From NCBI GenBank assembly GCA_009746045.1, contig RPFO01000041.1:1232783-1296782 (forward strand): a stretch of DNA of 64,000 bases. The letters are read 5' to 3'. Positions 45,818-56,500 of this stretch are shown here, piece by piece; position 1 is the stretch's first letter, and every line of letters starts with the position of its first letter. A program made the translations under genes and the position numbers. This DNA comes from Mesostigma viride. Taxonomy: Eukaryota > Streptophyta > Mesostigmatophyceae > Mesostigmatales > Mesostigmataceae. Below the pieces are notes generated by a model. That model worked only from the letters and a program-made list of their open reading frames with translations. It searched no databases and was not told the origin of the DNA.

Positions 45818-47010
45818 GGTGGCTTATATATGCCAGGGTCTACCAAGGTCCCTTGTGCGCCTTAGCACGTACACCCATGTAGGGGTGGTGTGTGCCACTA
45901 ATATATCCAAATGAGCTCAGAATGGGCTACAACGTGGAGGCCATGTTCACCCACACTAGGGCAACATGTGGTTTGAGTGGGGGTATGCAGGCCCACCATC
46001 TAGGGTGGGTTATATATGCCAGGGTCTACCAAGGTCCCTTGTGCGCCTTAGCACGTACACCCATCTAGGGGTGGTGTATGCCAGTAATATATCCAAATGA
46101 GCTCAGAATGGGCTACAACGTGGAGGCCATGTTCACCCACACTAGGGCAACATGTGGTTTGAGTGGGGGTATGCAGGCCCACCATCTAGGGTGGGTTATA
46201 TATGCCAGGGACTACAAAGGTCCCTTGTGCGCCTTAGCACGTACACCCATCTATAGGGGTGGTGCATGCCACTAATATATCCAAATGAGCTCAGAATGGG
46301 CTAAAACGTGGAGGCCATGTTCACCCACACTAGAGCAACATGTGGTGTGAGTGGGGGTATGCAGGCCCACCATCTAGGGTGGGTTATATATGCCAGGGTC
46401 TACCAAGGTCCCTTGTGCGCCTTAGCACGTACACCCATATAGGGGTGGTGTGTGCCACTAATATATCCAAATGAGCTCAGAATGGGCTAAAACGTGGAGG
46501 AAATGTTCACCCACACTAGTGCATCATGTGGTTCAAGTGGGGGTATGCAGGCCCACCATTTAGGGTGGGTATATATGCCAGGGTCTACCAAGGTCCCTTG
46601 TGCGCCTTAGCACGTACACCCATCTAGGGCTAGGGGTGGTGTGTGCCACTAATATATCCAAATGAGCTCAGAATGGGCTACAAAGTGGAGGCCATGTTCA
46701 CCCACACTAGTGCAACATGTGGTTTGAGTGGGGGCGTGCAGGCCCACCATCTAGGGTGGGTATATATGCCAGGGTCTACCAAGGTCCCTTGTGCGCCTTA
46801 GCACGTACACCCATCTAGGGCTAGGGGTGGTGTATGCCACTAATATATCCAAATGAGCTCAGAATGGGCTAAAACGTGAAGGCCATGTTAACCCACATTA
46901 GTGCAACATGTTGTTTGAGTGGGGGCGTGCAGGCCCACCATCTAGGGTGGGTTATATATGCCAGGGACTACCAAGGTCCCTTGTGCGCCTTAGCACGTAC
47001 ACCCATCAAG

Positions 47011-48789
47011 TGTTAGCGCTCCCACGGTCCTAAATTTAGGACTTTGTCCTAAATCGTCCTAGTGGTCACTATAACCGAGGTAGCGGGGGGGGGGGGTCAC
47101 TATATGGACCGTACCCCATGTGAACCGTACCCGGCATGATGTACCCGACCCGTGGTACCGGCACATGGTACCCGGATTCCGTACCCGGGTACCGGGTATA
47201 ATGGCGGGAAAGTAGGTACCTCGACCAAAAATATAACCGATTTTGGAGCGAAAAAGTGGGTGCGGGAATGAAGTGTGGTGGATATGGCGACCTGACAATC
47301 GTGGCCGGCGTTTTCACGTGCGTGTATCATTTCGGGCGCCCAGTAGCAAAAACGAAAGGTTGTTAGTTATGCTTAAAGGCTGTGAATATTTTCTGCGCAA
47401 GTTTTTATGTGTAGCGCTGTAGCACAGCGGCACAACATAAATGGGTCGCAGATCGCCTGCTCGCGGAGGGTCGATTTTGGCACAAACATGTTAGTGTATT
47501 AGCAATGGTGGTGCGAATCAAGCCAGGAAATTTTTGTGGACGATTTTTATTATAGTCTGGAGTTTAGAAACGGAGTATTTGACATGGGAGCGCCTGGGCC
47601 GTGATATTCTTGCCCGATTTCCATTGTCGACCATGTTTTAGGGACGTTCAGGCTGGGCAGCGAGCGCACCTTATAGGTCTTCACTTTCGGTATTTCTTGG
47701 ACCTAGAACGCAGCACAAGCGTGGTTTATATCATTGTCGAACCGGTTGGCCAGCTTTGGTGCGCTCAGCTCTCGGAAAGCTGACCTCGCTGCGGATTTCA
47801 GCGACTTTTTTGCAACCATCTGGAATGAGGCGACGTAAGTAGCAGGTACATGCCGGGTTGTCCTAGATCATGAGTGTAACTGGCAAGGCTGTCGTGGTGT
47901 TTTGAGTCAGCCAGCTATGCCTAAAAAGAGGGGACGCTCTCTGTGCACATAACTGTCATACATAGTTGGTTTACGTCATACAATTTTTTACGTCTCTATC
48001 TTCGTCGTCCGCTGCAGCTAAAACACACATGCGTAAGAGCAGTTTTACTCATGTGTTAGTTATAAACCATGGTCCTATGGCCTGCAGTCGTTGAGGGTGT
48101 TCTCAGACAGTATATACAGTATGGTTTACGTGTTACATGCACCCTGAATTCGCTCACAAAGCGTTGCATGTTAGCACAACGTTGTTTTGTAACTTGATTT
48201 GGCTGCATTCATGTGTTAGCTGCAATGCAAATGCATTGTTTTTTCATCGCTGGGTGGTGGCCAGCATGTCCGTGATGTCAAAGAAGGTTTGGCATATGCT
48301 TAGAGAAAGTTTACCGCAAGGGGTGGGCCATGTTCAAGCCGGGCAACCTCAGCAACCATGCAACCGTATATTGCATTAGCTGCACCATCTGTGACACCGT
48401 TAATCACGCGTATATATAGATAGAGGCAGCCACAGCAGGGTATGGCCTTGTTATACGCTGCCCCGCCATCCCAAGGCCTCGTAGGGTCCCCTAGCGCTTG
48501 TAAGATGCTCAAGGGACCGTGTGGATAGCATGGTCATGCGTTGACAATAATTGGTCCTAATGGTCCTAAAACCCACATTTTGGCCAAATTCGCGCTTTGA
48601 GGTCTGGCAGGTGGCAGGGCCCATTCATGCACTAAATGTAATTATTCGACCCCAGGTTTTTGATAGAAACTAAAAAAGTGTGTTATCTGTCACGGGCACG
48701 AATGCCAGGGTCAAATTTTAATGTTTGCATATATATTTTTTAATTCCACTTGGTCCTAAATTTAGGGCTTTTACTGGGAAGATGGACAC
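47011..48789. mobile_element. Unclassified 1.8-kb insertion in the satellite
   Basis: Non-satellite DNA replaces the junction CATCAAG/TAGGGCTAGG, which is found uninterrupted near 45128-45140. Its ends read AGTGTTAGCG and GGACACT, a possible 5-base terminal inversion. GGTCCTAAATTTAGG lies near each end in direct orientation (47026-47040 and 48752-48766). A cluster of GTACC motifs lies at 47109-47220. The longest ORFs (60-82 codons) resemble nothing I know. It could be a non-autonomous DNA transposon. I cannot identify a superfamily or a clear target duplication. Confidence 0.5.
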
Positions 48790-49315
48790 TAGGGCTAGGG
48801 GTGGTGTGTGCCACTAATATATCCAAATGAGCTCAGAATGGGCTAAAACGTGGAGGCCATGTTCACCCACACTAGGACAACATGTTGTTTGAGTGGGGGT
48901 ATGCAGGCCCACCATCTAGGGCGGCTTATATATGCCAGGGTCTACCAAGGTCCCTTGTGCGCCTTAGCACGTACACCCATATAGGGGTGGTGTGTGCCAC
49001 TAATATATCCAAATGAGCTCAGAATGGGCTACAACGTGGAGGCCATGTTCACCCACACTAGTGCAACATGTGGTTTGAGTGGGGGCGTGCAGGCCCACCA
49101 TCTAGGGTGGCTTATATATGCCAGGGTCTACCAAGGTCCCTTGTGCGCCTTAGCACGTACACCCATATAGGGGTGGTGTGTGCCACTAATATATCCAAAT
49201 GAGCTCAGAATGGGCTACAAAGTGGAGGCCATGTTCACCCACACTAGGGCAACATGTGGTGTGAGTGGGGGCTTGCAGGCCCACCATCTAGGGTGGGTAA
49301 CATATGCTAGGGTCT
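48790..49315 (-). repeat. Satellite array 2, last units
   Basis: Nearly three monomers resume after the insertion in the same orientation as before. The last degenerates (GGGTAACATATGCTAGGGTCTATTAA), marking the array edge. Confidence 0.9.
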
Positions 49316-49677
49316 ATTAATTAGTTCACTTAGAAATTAATCAATCAATTCACACGTGACTGCGCCATGCGGACTCCGATTCAATGTTCATATTTAGCAA
49401 CAAGAGGGCTCATTCTCAGGGTTTGTGCATGGAGGGATTGATTGGTGCAGTTTGTATTATTCATTGACAAATTGATATTATTGATTGACGTGGGCAGCAT
49501 TACTCGACAAATACTAATCTTGCTAGTCATAATGGCTATGAAGTTAAAGAAGAAAAAAAATACTTGACGGTTATTCATTCATTATTATTGGAGGTGAGTA
49601 CAAGCTCTACCTTGCATGTTGCATTTGGAAAATGAACACTAGCAAGCATGGTAAAAAAGGCCAAGGCATGGATCCAC
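49316..49677. other. AT-rich flank between satellite and pseudogene, no gene seen
   Basis: It has several ATTGATT/AATCAAT stretches and an A-run near 49552-49560. It lies downstream of the Myb/SANT-like pseudogene (its 3' flank). No coding signal is visible. Confidence 0.5.
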
Positions 49678-49792
49678 CTAAGACATGCGCTCCATCATCT
49701 TTGTGGTCAACATTGCTACGAAGTCGAATTGTTTGTTGAATGACTCCTTCATCAGCCGAGCCTGCTATTGCAGGAGCGCTGTCTGCTCCTTG
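49678..49792 (-). pseudogene. Myb/SANT-like pseudogene, 3' end beyond copia-2
   Basis: Reading minus strand on from the part at 58592-59722 (the two copies of the CCTTG duplication counted once), the frame gives KEQTALLQ, then TAG (49765-49767), then QARLMKESFNKQFDF and TTKMMERMS with a second TAG at 49678-49680. Either the protein ends at LLQ or the first TAG is a mutation. The continued amphipathic coding-like sequence favours mutation (inference). Confidence 0.6.
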
Positions 49793-50491
49793 AGTTAACG
49801 CCAAGCGCATTGGTGTGATCCTGATTCGGCATTTCTCTGCGATTCCAGCGGCACCGGAACGAGTTCATTCTGACAAGTATCAAGAAAGTTATGGCGTTCC
49901 GTCTTCCCGGTCGCGCGCGAGCGCGAGCCGGCTGTTCTTCTAAGTCGGACGTGAATATTTGCCGACGACATATGGGGTCGACAGTAATTCCTGGGCTGAC
50001 AGGAATTAGGTGCTGAACCTACGACGGTATTGGATTAATACGTCGTACGCAGGAAATAGGAACCTTAACCTGTGGTCTGTTGGTACCGCAGGCCTAGTCC
50101 TGGACTTCTAGGTGCAGATGCAATAATCACTGTGGTGACTGTACTCTGTGGTCACTGTGCCTGTATGGCAGACCTACTGTATAGGATCTGGGCGCTGCAC
50201 AGGTAGTGAATACTGTACCGGGAGTGTTATTACTGAGCAGGCTTGTTAGGCTGCTCAGGACTAGCAAAGCACAGTGCACAAGTATATAAAGAATAGGCCA
50301 GTGCCAATTGGGCATCTCTTGCGAGCCCGCCTCACGTGTGTTGCCTTGACTTGGCAAACTCGTGTACAAGCCTCAAGTGTGTGAGCGCTGTAACATTATC
50401 CAATTTTAACAAAGCTCCGTTTCCAACCATATTCACACATTGCTGCATTGCAACCATATCCTTCACATTGCGTTTCATAAGAACGTTAACT
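49793..50491 (+). repeat. copia-2 5' LTR
   Basis: The 699-bp LTR has an 8-bp terminal inverted repeat AGTTAACG ... CGTTAACT instead of TG...CA. TATATAAA at 50283-50290 is a good TATA box, and an inverted GCGCGCGAGCGCG stretch lies near 49912. It is followed by CAAATTACAA. Copia-1 also has ATTACAA just after its LTR, and neither has a TGG-type primer site. Confidence 0.93.
50283..50290 (+). promoter_or_regulatory. TATA box in copia-2 LTR
   Basis: TATATAAA lies about 200 bp before the LTR end, with the same motif at 58378-58385 in the 3' LTR. Position and sequence fit the element promoter. Confidence 0.5.
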
Positions 50492-50584
50492 CAAATTACA
50501 AACAGTCTCAACGGAACGGCCAGGAGGGTCGTTGCTGGTTGCGGCGTGCAGCGTTGACGACGCGAGAAGCTCGTCCGGTGGTGA

Positions 50585-51355
50585 ATGGTGCAGGAAGAAC
50601 AACGGCAGCAGAATTTCCGGTTTCGGCAGTCTGCTGGGGGTTCAATTTCGCCTGAATTGCGTCGTGTGGTTCGAGATTTATCTTTATTGCTTGCAGATCG
50701 TCCGCCTGTTAATCGCAGCTTCGTGCAATTCGTCGACGACCAGGTCGAAGATTGGGAGCGAATTCTGCGTCACGTCCAAACCATCGTCATTCCGGAGCAC
50801 CGGAGCATCGACGACCTCGAGCAAGAGCTTCACGGTTTGGTCGGCATCCAGACGGTGATTACAGCAGTAGCTGAGCGGGTGCGTGCGGAGTTGGCGGCTA
50901 GGCGAGGAGAGGCTGCGGAGGCAGCTGGTGCAGTGCGACACGAGTTCGTGCCGGCTGCAGCGGGTGCGGGTGTACAACGTACTTTCGCAGGCGTAATCGG
51001 CGACGAGGGTGTTGCAGCGGGACCAGTTCGACGTGAACGACGCGGAGCGGAGCACTACAGGCGGCTTGCAGAGGTCGAGGCGGCAGCGGCAGCCATCACC
51101 GGAGGACAGCGTGCGGCACGAGTCGGCAGGTTTCCGGAGCGAGCAAGGGTTCCTTTTCAGGAACTGCCCCAACCCCTTCGCGTTCGTGTGACGCGTTGGG
51201 AAGAGTTTGCCCCTCTTGGATACGATAGTGACCTTGAGGTGGGAGCAGCGGGGGTCGCTGGCCTAGGCGGCGAGGCGCTTGGTGACCACGAGGTGCCGAG
51301 ATACAATCCGCGGGGTGCCAACGACGGGTTGTCACCTGTCTACTACATATACTAA
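50585..51355 (+). CDS. copia-2 extra ORF upstream of gag (ORF0), function unknown
   Basis: It encodes 256 residues from ATG to TAA and starts 93 bp after the LTR. No family is recognised. The N-terminal third (RSFVQFVDDQVEDWERILRH to HGLVGIQ) looks helical and is loosely alignable with copia-1 ORF0. The middle is Ala/Glu/Arg-rich (AELAARRGEAAEAAGAV), and the end is acidic. A second overlapping frame to 51509 ends in a Ser-Asp repeat (SDSDSDSDKENQ) and may be a frameshifted continuation. Its conserved position, not its sequence, is the strongest reason to treat it as a real gene. Confidence 0.55.
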   Translation: MVQEEQRQQNFRFRQSAGGSISPELRRVVRDLSLLLADRPPVNRSFVQFVDDQVEDWERILRHVQTIVIPEHRSIDDLEQELHGLVGIQTVITAVAERVRAELAARRGEAAEAAGAVRHEFVPAAAGAGVQRTFAGVIGDEGVAAGPVRRERRGAEHYRRLAEVEAAAAAITGGQRAARVGRFPERARVPFQELPQPLRVRVTRWEEFAPLGYDSDLEVGAAGVAGLGGEALGDHEVPRYNPRGANDGLSPVYYIY

Positions 51356-51611
51356 CGGTGACGATTCTGTCATCGCGGGCCGACAGCGGGTCGACGACGG
51401 CGCAGCGGGTAGCAGGGTGCCAGAGCTGATTGTGGTGAGCGACAGCGACAGCGACAGCGACAAGGAGAACCAGGACGCGCCTGCGGGCGACCGTGGTGGT
51501 CTTGCCTGAGTGGTGACACTTGGCATTTTCCTTTCTTGTTCAGTAGCTTATATTGCTTTAATTGCTGCTTGGCCACTTGGCTGGCTGTAGCAGATCTGAA
51601 CAGAGGCCATC
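51356..51611 (+). other. copia-2 leader between ORF0 and gag
   Basis: It holds four tandem copies of CGACAG (about 51441-51464), encoding Ser-Asp repeats in one frame, and a T-rich stretch just before gag. No other element is seen. Confidence 0.4.
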
Positions 51612-53552
51612 ATGAGTGAGGGAGCTATCGACCAACAAGCGCGCCTTATGGGCTTTGCGCGGCGCGGCGCTGGGATGGATGGACGAGATGGACGCGATGC
51701 ACGCGGTGGACGCGATGGACGCGGTGACGGCCAGGCGCTGGGAGACCAGGCTGCACTGCCAGATGATCAGAGCCAAGGATCGCAGGGCGGTCAGAACGCG
51801 CCAGCTGCAGATCAAGCGGCACCTAAGCGACCGACCGTGGCTGAGGGGTACGCGGTGCTAGGCCAGTTTCAGTCCATCAAGGACAATTGGCAGCCCCGGG
51901 ACGCTGAGAGGATGTTAGAGGACATGAACTTGTACACGGACATCTACACCGGTGACAAGCTTCGCATCCTGGCGTCTAGTGCCTACATAAGGCAGTCGGC
52001 GAGGCGGCTGTTCAAGTTTGTTCGGGAGCGACACACGGCGGGGGACACCTGGGCGGCGTTTATGACGCGACTCAGGGTGTTCCTGAGTGACAAGAGGACC
52101 ATAGATGGGTCCCACCTGAAGCAAGAATACCTGGACTACAAGCCCATCAAGGGGCAGCTAGTGGTCCACGCCTTTGAAGACTTCGTCAAGCTGAGGGAGG
52201 ACGCCATGGCCAAGGGATTCTTCGTTGCAGATCGGATGGCCATGGGCGACTTTCTCAAGTCGCTGCAGCTGGATCCGGTCACCATGGATAATGTGACCAT
52301 CCACATGCGACAGGTCCATGGCTGGGCAGCCATGACGGACCAGTTGTATGAGTGTTCCAGCGGCAAGTACGTGGGTGGTAAGCGCCCTCGTCAAGGGGAC
52401 GAGGAGGCCGCTGAACCTGCGGTTAAGTCCATGAGGGGATCGGGCCACGGGGGCCCAGCGCCCTCGAGAGGGCCTGAGACCTCTTCAAGGGGTCGAGGAA
52501 GGTCCAGGAGGGGGCGTGACAGAAGGGCTGGACGGGGGACCCCGCCGAAGTCGGGACATCCACAGTCCCAGTTTGACTTCAAGAGGGTGGGTGGTCCTCC
52601 CAAGGCTGGGCCCAGCAGTGGGACCTCACGGGACATCAGTCAGGTGGAATGTTATTTCTGCCAAGGGAAGGGTCACTTCAGGAATGAGTGTCCCTCGTAC
52701 CTGAGGCAGGAAGGTCAGAGCAAGCCAGCTCAGGGTGGCAGCAAGGAGAACTTTCACGAACAGGAGTCGTCGAAGGACCAGCCGGAGATTCGGCGATGTC
52801 CGCTGGACTGCCCAAAATTTCAGAATCCCTCGGAATGCGGAACTCCATCGAGTCCGGCATTTTTCTTGGTACGAAGATTGTAATACGAGTTGAATGAGAG
52901 TTTACCACCGAGGGAATCCATGGCTCTTGCAGGAAAGTTGCCTTTATTATAATGAGCAAACACAGACGTAAGTCACGTCAAGTCCGAGACTGCACGTAGC
53001 ACAGACGACAGGGTCGTTATGCCAAGAGAGCGTGCACGCAAGAGCTAGCGTCCCGGTGCGACCAAGTCACACATATAGCTTGCTAGGGACGCGTCCAAGT
53101 ATTCAGCTGCACTGTCACAGCTGAACTGTCAATCAATTGATTACACAGACTCTGGCACGCCTTTGGCGCGCAGATCTATCAATTGTCCATACGGCTAGTC
53201 CTGTGGACCTATCCGTACACTAGTCAGCATCAATTGTCTCATAGGTCCTGGCGCGCTACAGTGCGCCTACCTATCAATTGACCATCAAGTCCTGTACAAG
53301 TCCTGTCAACGTCCTGCGGACTATCAAAGTGACACTTGTACATCCTGTGTCCGTACGCGCCCACAGTGGCGCGCCGGGTACTGTCGGCACAGCCTAGGAA
53401 ACGTCATAACTTTTACGTTCCTTAACCAAATGAGGCGTTCAAGGTGCCGTTGGAAAGAGCGTAACAATCTCTATCCATCTAACGTAAATCCTTTACGTTA
53501 ACTGGCTGGTCCATCCCAGGATAAGGGCAAGGGCAAGGCTGCTGATCATTGA
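51612..53552 (+). pseudogene. copia-2 gag, disrupted by an antisense copia-1 fragment
   Basis: Gag starts MSEGAIDQQ and reads about 380 codons: a Gly/Asp/Arg repeat (GMDGRDGRDARGGRDGRGDG) near residue 20-40, a helical capsid-like part to about residue 250, and the zinc knuckle CYFCQGKGHFRNEC near 352. The copia-1 fragment then enters at about 52753. After 53503 the Lys-rich gag tail resumes (GPSQDKGKGKAADH) and stops at TGA 53550-53552. The pieces do not rejoin in frame by removing 751 bp, so a few target bases were lost or gained. Confidence 0.85.
52753..53503 (-). mobile_element. copia-1 LTR plus 135 bp of leader/ORF0, antisense in copia-2 gag
   Basis: A full 616-bp copia-1 LTR (52888-53503) is joined to the first 135 bp downstream of the 5' LTR, up to codon 36 or so of ORF0 (CCTGTTCGTGAA). 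It lacks the rest of the element and the second LTR. No 5-bp target duplication is visible. It derives either from a full insertion later deleted or from abortive cDNA. Confidence 0.9.
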
Positions 53553-53555
53553 CTT
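53550..53555 (+). promoter_or_regulatory. Candidate UGA readthrough site between gag and pol (copia-2)
   Basis: CAT TGA CTT joins the gag tail to an open pol frame. The first ATG in pol lies about 50 codons downstream, after coding-like sequence. This matches copia-1. Confidence 0.6.
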
Positions 53556-56500
53556 GAGCCTGCACACATCCCTGAACCCTGGAGGGTGCCCCCAGGGGTG
53601 TGTAACGTAGCTGCTAGTGACGGCAGTGAGGGGCAGCCCCATGCTCTAGTGACAGAGCCTATTGGACACGATGGGGCAAGCTTGGTTACCACAGAGAGTA
53701 TGCCAGCTGTAGCTGCAGTGGTTACTCGCCAACGTGCCCGCCATGGCGGTGCTGAGCCTGAGGTAGGACCTGGTGATGTGGACCCAGGTGGATCTCAGAA
53801 GCATTCTGACCGTGCAGGACTGGCACAGGATGGTCAGGATGAGGATAGGGCTGGAGACAGTCTGACAGGCACGACCCTGGTGCCTCCTGTACATAAGGGA
53901 TCTGTACATACCTTGAGTGCTAATAATGACAATAAAAGATTTTCTCTCTTGTATGACATTGCCTCAAGGTTGCATACCATGTTTGGCCATGCAGCTCAGT
54001 CTTTGCAAGTTGCTAGACGGCTGGGAGGAAGTGAGTTGTACTCCATCTGCCAACAGGTTGCTCAAGCTTGCAAGTGCAGGCTAGTTGCTAGAAAGCCCAA
54101 GCAGTCTCATGCCAGGACTCCTATTTTGCAGCCAGGCCATGTGCAGGTAGATATTCAGAGAATCAGGGGTTTGAAGCTGCTGGTGGCAGTGGACAGATAT
54201 ACCAAGTACAAGACCCTAGAGATCCTGCCTGACATGGAGAAGCCTACATTGATTGCTGCTCTGAAGTTGACAAGGAGCAGGTACCCTGGGTTGGAGTTGT
54301 TGCAGTGTGACATTCAGTTTGAGTGCTGTGAGAACCTGCCAGAGTTTCCAGAGTTGCTGATTACACCCAGGGAGAGCCACGGCCAGCAAGGGGTGGTGGA
54401 GAGAGCCATCCAAGAGATCAAGACTGTGCTGCTGGTGGAGAGGATTCCAAGGACGTCATCTGCCATTGTGACATCTGCATGGCTACGTTCTGTGGAGGAT
54501 AGGCTGAACCTCAGGACTCCCATGTTCTTTGGTGACATTGCCATCAATCCTCTTATGCTGCATACCAGGATGCTGCCAGCTGATGCTGAGCAGGCATGGA
54601 AGGAGAAGCTAGAGGCCAAGTTCCTCAAGCTGAGGCAGAAAGACAAGGGCTGGAGTGTCCTAGAACCTAACGTTGGACAACAGGTTGTTGTGTGGAAGGA
54701 ACCAAGCTTTCCAGGGAAACGTGGCAGCTGGCATGATGGGGTGGTGACCCGAGTAGAAGCCGCTGGCCATAAGTGCTGGGTGGCCATTGATGGCTCCCAA
54801 GCAGTGCACCGTCTGTCCTGGTCAAAGATCCGTCCCCGGGGAGGTAATCAAGGAGACCTCTTCCAGGTGCCCGCTGGTGTACAAGGCGGGGGTGACGTGG
54901 AGCTTCCTGATCAGGGTGCTACAGCTGTATCGAGCCCTCAGGGTGACCCTGGCCCGGCCCCTGGGGTACCTTCACATACGGTGGTTGGGCAAGCAGGCGG
55001 ACAGGCTGCACCTCCGGAACGGCCCGACACCAGGCCTAGGGGTGTGCGTCTATCAGATATTGTACAGGCTTTGCAAAGAGCCAAGAAGGAGCCTAAGGTG
55101 TCCAAGCTTGTCCAGTTGGATGAACCTGAGGTAGCTGCCATGGAGATAGATACCAATGCACAGGTTTCTGTCATGGGACCTCAGCATACAGGAGAACTGC
55201 TGGTCGGAGAACCAAGTTGCCCCTGGGTGTCTGATTTCAGTGGTAGGACGCATCTAAGGGTGTTGGGAGAGGTTACTGCCCCTGTCATGGGTGTGGATGT
55301 GACCTTCCTTGTCCTAGAGGACTATGATGGCCCTGTGATTTTGGGTCAGAATTTTCTGGGCAATCCTGGGATTTCTATCAGAGCTACAGCTCTGAGAAGA
55401 GATGGCTGGGGGATGATTCCCCTAGAAAATTTCAGGACAACATTTCCAGTCAGGTGCAGGGCCAAGCCGGTCAAGGGTGTAAAATGGGATGAAGGGGAGG
55501 TGCCCCCAGCGGCCAGTTTGGTGATTCCAGCTGTGTTGCACCCCAGCAGTATTGGCATAACTCACAGGAGCCTTGCTGCACACTCTCCTTTGACATATGA
55601 CCAGCTGGTCCAAGAGATGAGCTCGCCTACTTTGTTTGAGGCTTGGAAGCTCGCCTTCTCCAAGGCATTGGAGGAGTGGTTGCAGTTTGAGTGTGCTGCA
55701 CCAACAGACAGACGTCCCCCAGCATCAAGGAAGCTTGCTTTGAGATTTGTGCTGAAGAGGAAGGTTGTGGATGAGGTATCAGTGCCCCATGTCAGGCCTG
55801 TCCTGAATGAGTATCACGGCACGGGGAGTCTGCCAGGAGAGGAGCTATACACGCCAGGGATGCTACACGACACATGGAGAATTTTGCTATGTCTCTACGT
55901 GGGGTTGCTGAACAGGGGAGCAGCTATGTCATCAGTGCTGCTGGACTTCAAGAGGGCATTTTTAAAATCTGATCCAGAAGTGGCCAGGAGGGTGTGGAAG
56001 CAGGATGAGCCTTACTGTGTTGAGGTGCCTGCCATCTGGAAGCTGGAGCTGCATCAACAATTCCTGGTTATTCTGAAGGGCCTGGAAGGACTCAGGTCGA
56101 GCCCAATCATCTGGAGACTCACGCTGCAGGAAGCTCTGATCAGTGAGTGTGGCTTGAGAGTGTCTTCAGTTGATCCCTGTTTGCTGCTGGCCCAATGGGA
56201 GGGTCTGCCAGTGTATGCTAGTTTGCATGGAGATGATCTGCATTTGCTAGCCCCCACGACCTGGCTGAAGAAGTTTATTCCTGTCATCAGTGGCAAGTTT
56301 TCACTGGGCAAGGAGCTGTGGCAGGAGCCCAACAAGCCTGTAGTGTTCTGTGGAATGCAGGCTACCCTGTTCAGGAGGGACGGGGAGTGGAGTATCAGGC
56401 TTCAGGCTGGAGGAGATTATAAACAGACCATTGTGAAGGCCTTGCCAGAGAAGATCACCCAGGCTGCAGGACCTGAGTTGAGAGGCATGTGGGCCTGGTT

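Larger units (their letters stand above)
19069..47010 (-). repeat. Satellite array 2: 188-bp monomers, reverse orientation, with LINE insertions
   Basis: The same monomer as array 1 appears as its reverse complement. After subtracting the LINE insertions listed separately, about 115 units fit. Variants such as GGGTTATATATG and GGCTTATATATG, and ATCTAGGGCTAGGGG and ATATAGGGCTGG, recur in fixed order, which reveals higher-order blocks. No protein-coding gene other than LINE fragments is seen. TATATAT at the GCCAGG junction is the repeated LINE entry point. Confidence 0.95.

Noticed and set aside
19069-47010. CRISPR-like array of repeats and spacers
   Set aside because: The units are near-identical over their full 188 bp with no unique spacers, and the setting is eukaryotic.
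47059-47330. Overlapping minus-strand ORFs of 76-82 codons in the unidentified insertion
   Set aside because: Three frames are open at once because of the repeated GTACC/CCGG sequence. None shows a domain or a preferred frame.
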